Made by a program: the position numbers and the translations under genes. Shown here one piece after another: positions 4,233 through 7,490 of a stretch of 7,490 nt of DNA; the stretch's first letter is position 1; the number at the start of each line of letters is the position of its first letter. The notes under the pieces are model-generated. The model made no database searches. It was given only the letters and a program-made list of their open reading frames with translations, and was not told the origin of the DNA. This stretch comes from Thermococci archaeon. GTDB taxonomy: Archaea; Methanobacteriota_B; Thermococci; Thermococcales; Thermococcaceae. The DNA lies in contig QMUE01000049.1 of assembly GCA_003663535.1 (NCBI GenBank), positions 1 through 7,490 of the forward strand, read 5' to 3'.

Positions 4233-7200
4233 TCATTTCTTTTTCCTATTTTTGTTGCAGTTCATATCAAGACAGACTTCATATTCCCTATTGCGTTCCT
4301 TGATTTTTACTATCGGTGCATTTCCACATTCTGGACAAGTTTTTCCGGTTGGTATTATTTGTCCCCTTTGAAGTAAGGGGTATGTCACATTACAATTTGG
4401 CCAATTAGAACAGCCTACAAACCTTTTTCCAGTTCTCCTATTATATCTAACAACCAGATCTCCCCCACACTTGGGACAGCTCCCCACTATTATCTTCTCT
4501 TTTGTTTTGTTCTCAACATCTGCTTCCACTTTTATGATTTTTTCTTCCTCTGGCTTTAGTTCTTTTACATTCTTTCTTTTGCTCTTCTTTTTGTTGTTTT
4601 TCTCATTTTCGAGGAAAGTTTCAAGGAGTTTCTTTCCGATCTCACCCTCTTTGTTTTTGAACTCTTTTAGTACTTTGATTAGGGCTGTTTTTGATTCTTC
4701 AATTACCTTCTCTTTTTTTAATTTTCTTGCCATAATCTCTTCCATTTTTTGTTCAAATTCCCTTGTAAGTTCAACGCTTATGATATCTGGGACATTATTT
4801 TCGAGGGCCTCAATGACTTTTATACCAAGAGGAGTGACTTTTATTTTCTTTTTCCCCTCTATATATCCTCGGGAGTAAAGAGTTTCCAGAATCTGAGCTC
4901 TTGTTGCTTTTGTTCCGATTCCCAAATCTTCCATTTTTTTAATAATGCTAGCAGGAGAATACCTTGCAGGAGGTTTGGTTTTCTTTTTCTCTTTTTTTAT
5001 CCGAATGACATTCACCTTTTCTCCTTTCTCAAATTTTGGGAGAATAACTTCATCAAACTTTACATATTTTCCATAAATCTTAAGCCATCCCTCTTTAATT
5101 GTTCTTGAGCCGCTAAGAATGAAATGATGCTTGTTTGAATTTATAACAATCTTCATACTTTCTCTAATTGCTGGTTCTGCAAATGCCGCAAGAAATCGTC
5201 TAACAATCAAATCATAGAGATTTTGTTCGTCTTTGTTTAAGTCTCCTGGTTTTGGTACTTCACCTGTTGGGTATATAGCTGGATGAGCGGGGTCATCTTT
5301 CTTGCCTTCAACTGGTTTTAAAACTCCTTTTCCTAAGAGCTCATGGGCGTGGGGTTTATACTCTGGAATTTTTGCCAGGTTTTGGATTATCGAGCGGAAG
5401 TTTAGGTTCTTGGGGAGCTTTTGAGAGCTTGTCCTCGGATAGGAGCAGTTGTGAACGACAACACCATTGGCGATGAAGTTATGGTAATCCTCAACGACAA
5501 GGTCGTAGACCTTACCACAATAGTGAAACTTCTCGATGGACTTTATCCCAAGAATGTAAACGTCTCCCGTGGCAATCCTGCGGAGGTCTTCATCGGTCAG
5601 GTAATCTCTGATCCTTCTGAGCTTGTCTAGGCTTATCCCCCTCCCGTGAGCTGTTTGGTTGGACATGTCAAACTCTTTCCAAAGCTTTTTATTGCTCTTT
5701 AACTTGCCATTCCAGTCTGTAACCTTCAGCACACTGTAGTGATGGGAATAAGATTTTCTCTTCCTGATTGCAACCTTTCGAACCTTTTCCAAATCACGCC
5801 TTTTCACTCGTAGGTGGTCCTTCATAATCTCATAGAACTTGAGAGAATCCCGCGAATACACTTTGAGCTCGTAGGCCATGAAATTCCCATTTTTGTCTTT
5901 TCTCTCCCACAGATAAGTGCCAACACCGAGCAACTGCCACATGAGTTTAACTGTGTATATTGCTCTTCTGTTCTTAGAGGTTAGAACGATTTGAGGAGAC
6001 AGTGATTTTCTACTGCCTGTTAGCTTGGTTCCAATGTGACTATCAGCATCGTAGTAGCCAGCTAAGAACGAAGCCATCCATTCGGGTTTTGCCATTACCT
6101 CACCGGGAATCTCAAATATTTTCGTTTTGTTTCCATATGGACAGCCAAGGAGTTCAAACAGTCTCACCAGAGACTTGCTACCGAGGCATATTATCTTGTA
6201 TCTTGAATCATAAGCAAATGGAACACCTATAGAATTTGCAACTTCCTGAAGAGCCCTTATAGTTTCCTCTGTTCTATCCCTGGCGGCTATTATTATCTGA
6301 CCCCTTTTATCAAGATGACCATCCCCAACTACAAAGCCATACAAGTACCAGAAGTCTTCATTGAACTCAAACGAAACCGCAGATAATGAGGTACTGTACG
6401 AGAATCCTTTAAAAACTTCTCTCGCCTCTTCCTTTGAGATTACCCCTCTCTCTATAAGGAACTTGAATACAGGAACTGGCATTTTGCCTCTGAGATATTT
6501 GTAGTATGTAGGTTCCTTAATTTTGAACCTCCACAGGATTTCCACTTTCAATCCAGCTTTCTTTATCCTATTCCTTAGAACGGAACCAAATGATTGGTCA
6601 TAGAGAATGTAATCCTTCATGGAGGAGGCGTTTTTGAGGATAAAATCAAACAGCTTTGGAGTTTCGCTCACACTCTGGAACTCCCGAGGGTTTATGAGAA
6701 CCACTACCTGGTCATCATCTTTGAGTTCCTCAACGGGCACGAATATTAGCCTGTCATCCCGATAAACCAGAACTGGATGATCTCCTGTTAGATAAAGCTC
6801 AGTTCTATCGCTAAGGGTAACCTTATACATGAGCTCGTCTGCATCCCTTTCGAGTAGCCTGTACCGTGCCCTTGACAACTTGAGGTCAAAGTCAAGGGCG
6901 AAGACTTCACCTTCCTTGGGTAGTTCTTTGATTTTTTTCACTCCCTTGGGAGTTGGTATGAGCGAATCTGGGTGAAGGCAGTAACCTTTCTCATAGAGCT
7001 TCTGTGCTATCTCTAATGTTTTTTTAGGGCTATAACCAAAGGCGGAATAGGACTCTCTTTGAAGGGTCCCTAGGTCAAATGGATGGGGAGGGCTTCTCTT
7101 TTGTTGGTTAATCTCAATTTTCTCTACAAAGGCAGGGCCTTTTTTAGCTTCTTCAACAATTCTTTTGGCTTCTTCTTCGTTTAGAATACGATCTTTTTCA

Positions 7201-7490
7201 TAATTTGCAGTATATTGCTCCCCATTTTTTTCCAGAATCATTTTTATGATCCAGTAAGGGGTGGGGACAAAGTTTTCGATTTCTTTTTCTCTATCCACTA
7301 AAAATTTGAGAGTAGGGCCTTGGACTCTACCAGTAGAGAGAATATGCCATTTTCCACTACTCTTCCGTATAGCAGAACTTAAGGCCCTTGACAGGTTCAC
7401 ACCCCAGTACCAATCTAAAACATGCCTAGTTATCCCTGCATCAGCCATTCCAAAGTTTATTGTGGGCTCGAGATTATACCAAGCTCTTAA
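4233..7490 (-). CDS. topA: DNA topoisomerase I (type IA) with intein, 5' partial
   Basis: This enzyme relaxes negatively supercoiled DNA by single-strand passage. The frame is open to the right edge; the codons upstream of the first Met (7448) continue LEPTINFG, so the true start and the N-terminal Toprim domain (about 130-150 residues) are missing. Visible are 1085 residues: 574 of host protein and 511 of intein (5448-6980). Host motifs in order: STGRVQGPTLKFLVDREKEI near 7335-7275, LGTLQRESYSAFGYSPKKT before the intein, the catalytic Tyr in SYPRTSSQ (codon 5439-5441), HPAIYPTG near 5275, PPARYSPASIIKKMEDLGIG with TKATRAQI near 4970-4890, then a Lys/Glu-rich linker. Two zinc ribbons follow: CPKC plus CSNWPNC (4392-4478) and CPEC plus CLDMNC (4257-4337). 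Protein splicing is needed before the enzyme can work, because the intein lies two residues before the catalytic Tyr. It is convergent with ggr. Confidence 0.95.
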   Translation of the reverse strand, partial: LRAWYNLEPTINFGMADAGITRHVLDWYWGVNLSRALSSAIRKSSGKWHILSTGRVQGPTLKFLVDREKEIENFVPTPYWIIKMILEKNGEQYTANYEKDRILNEEEAKRIVEEAKKGPAFVEKIEINQQKRSPPHPFDLGTLQRESYSAFGYSPKKTLEIAQKLYEKGYCLHPDSLIPTPKGVKKIKELPKEGEVFALDFDLKLSRARYRLLERDADELMYKVTLSDRTELYLTGDHPVLVYRDDRLIFVPVEELKDDDQVVVLINPREFQSVSETPKLFDFILKNASSMKDYILYDQSFGSVLRNRIKKAGLKVEILWRFKIKEPTYYKYLRGKMPVPVFKFLIERGVISKEEAREVFKGFSYSTSLSAVSFEFNEDFWYLYGFVVGDGHLDKRGQIIIAARDRTEETIRALQEVANSIGVPFAYDSRYKIICLGSKSLVRLFELLGCPYGNKTKIFEIPGEVMAKPEWMASFLAGYYDADSHIGTKLTGSRKSLSPQIVLTSKNRRAIYTVKLMWQLLGVGTYLWERKDKNGNFMAYELKVYSRDSLKFYEIMKDHLRVKRRDLEKVRKVAIRKRKSYSHHYSVLKVTDWNGKLKSNKKLWKEFDMSNQTAHGRGISLDKLRRIRDYLTDEDLRRIATGDVYILGIKSIEKFHYCGKVYDLVVEDYHNFIANGVVVHNCSYPRTSSQKLPKNLNFRSIIQNLAKIPEYKPHAHELLGKGVLKPVEGKKDDPAHPAIYPTGEVPKPGDLNKDEQNLYDLIVRRFLAAFAEPAIRESMKIVINSNKHHFILSGSRTIKEGWLKIYGKYVKFDEVILPKFEKGEKVNVIRIKKEKKKTKPPARYSPASIIKKMEDLGIGTKATRAQILETLYSRGYIEGKKKIKVTPLGIKVIEALENNVPDIISVELTREFEQKMEEIMARKLKKEKVIEESKTALIKVLKEFKNKEGEIGKKLLETFLENEKNNKKKSKRKNVKELKPEEEKIIKVEADVENKTKEKIIVGSCPKCGGDLVVRYNRRTGKRFVGCSNWPNCNVTYPLLQRGQIIPTGKTCPECGNAPIVKIKERNREYEVCLDMNCNKNRKKK
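4235..4255 (+). terminator. Probable T-rich terminator of the surR operon, inside the 3' end of topA
   Basis: The plus strand after the ggr stop is pyrimidine-rich, with runs of five T near 4240 and 4250. This tract is the complement of the Lys/Asn codons that end topA. With only 11 bases between the two stop codons, a terminator for ggr must lie within topA coding sequence. Confidence 0.4.
5448..6980 (-). mobile_element. TopA intein with LAGLIDADG homing endonuclease (511 residues)
   Basis: A self-splicing protein element inserted in frame between Tyr and Cys of KGY/CSYPR. All splicing blocks are visible: block A begins Cys1 (CLHPDSLIPTPKG); block B has Thr65-Gly-Asp-His68; block F is YDLVVEDYHNFIANG; block G ends VVVHN with the penultimate His510 and terminal Asn511, followed by Cys+1. 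These are the residues of a standard class 1 intein, so splicing should be active. Thermococcales topA inteins are known. Base composition differs from the host gene: by hand count, 60-base lines starting at 5641, 6721 and 6841 have 25, 28 and 33 G+C, while host lines starting at 4561, 7141 and 7261 have 17, 18 and 23. The host frame resumes exactly at SYPRT on the far side, so this is not a misassembly. The coordinates run from the Asn511 codon to the Cys1 codon. Confidence 0.95.
5811..6362 (-). other. LAGLIDADG homing endonuclease domain inside the TopA intein
   Basis: Two LAGLIDADG helices are visible in intein numbering: LYGFVVGDG (213-221) and LAGYYDAD (306-313). The expected metal-binding acids are Asp220 (codon 6321-6323) and Asp313 (codon 6042-6044), both present. 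About 90 residues separate the two motifs, the usual spacing for a monomeric two-motif enzyme. The region ends near residue 390; a further basic segment (about 390-470) precedes splicing block F. With both acids retained and no frame break, the endonuclease is probably still active and would cut intein-free topA alleles at the insertion site. The domain limits are approximate. Confidence 0.88.

Noticed and set aside
4471..4878. A plus-strand open frame rich in Phe, Ser and Leu that could look like a membrane protein.
   Set aside because: It is the complement of the Lys/Glu-rich TopA tail. The hydrophobic look comes from AAA/GAA codons read backwards, and no ribosome binding site or promoter was seen.
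5421..5630. A plus-strand open frame of 69 codons across the intein-host junction.
   Set aside because: It lies fully antisense to the topA frame, whose motifs are intact, and it has no recognisable domain or start signal.
5448..6980. The possibility that the topA insertion is an assembly error, fusion or separate gene.
   Set aside because: Frame is kept on both sides, the joined host sequence KGY-CSYPRT matches the topoisomerase active-site region, and all intein splicing blocks are present.
1..7490. Search by eye for CRISPR repeats, tRNA or rRNA genes.
   Set aside because: No regularly spaced repeats, cloverleaf sequences or conserved rRNA segments were seen, and nearly the whole window is coding.

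Overview
The window looks like a chromosomal segment of a hyperthermophilic archaeon of the order Thermococcales (Pyrococcus/Thermococcus group), probably one of the lower-GC members. The evidence is a two-thioredoxin-fold protein disulfide oxidoreductase next to a SurR-type redox-switch regulator, a ferredoxin plus geranylgeranyl reductase pair for archaeal ether lipids, a type IA topoisomerase carrying an intein, strong Shine-Dalgarno sequences, BRE/TATA promoters and T-rich gene ends. I cannot name the species from the sequence alone.

Layout from left to right: (1) 1-1197 (+), the 3' part of an amidohydrolase-superfamily aminohydrolase, cut by the left edge. (2) 1198-1303, a short gap with T-rich terminators for both convergent genes and a 30-40 base hairpin that resembles the right end (omega-RNA end) of an IS200/IS605 element. 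(3) 1304-1978 (-), pdo. (4) 1979-2128, a divergent promoter region with one perfect and two degenerate SurR operator sequences. (5) 2129-2803 (+) surR, 2828-3031 (+) a 2[4Fe-4S] ferredoxin and 3028-4221 (+) a geranylgeranyl reductase, closely spaced or overlapping and probably one transcript. (6) 4233 to beyond the right edge (-), topA, interrupted at its active site by a 511-residue LAGLIDADG intein.

The centre of the window reads as a redox module. SurR senses sulfur or disulfide state through a CxxC switch and probably controls its own operon and the divergent disulfide oxidoreductase. The ferredoxin is the likely electron donor for saturation of the isoprenoid lipid chains by the reductase encoded just downstream. 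If surR, ferredoxin and reductase are really cotranscribed, lipid saturation would be tied to the sulfur/redox switch.

No wholly new system is evident. The points most worth a second look are the IS605-like solo end, the operator arrangement, the amidohydrolase with Gln at the position of the catalytic Glu, and the intein whose base composition is unlike its host gene. No gene-free stretch exceeds 150 bases; I saw no rRNA, tRNA or CRISPR array.
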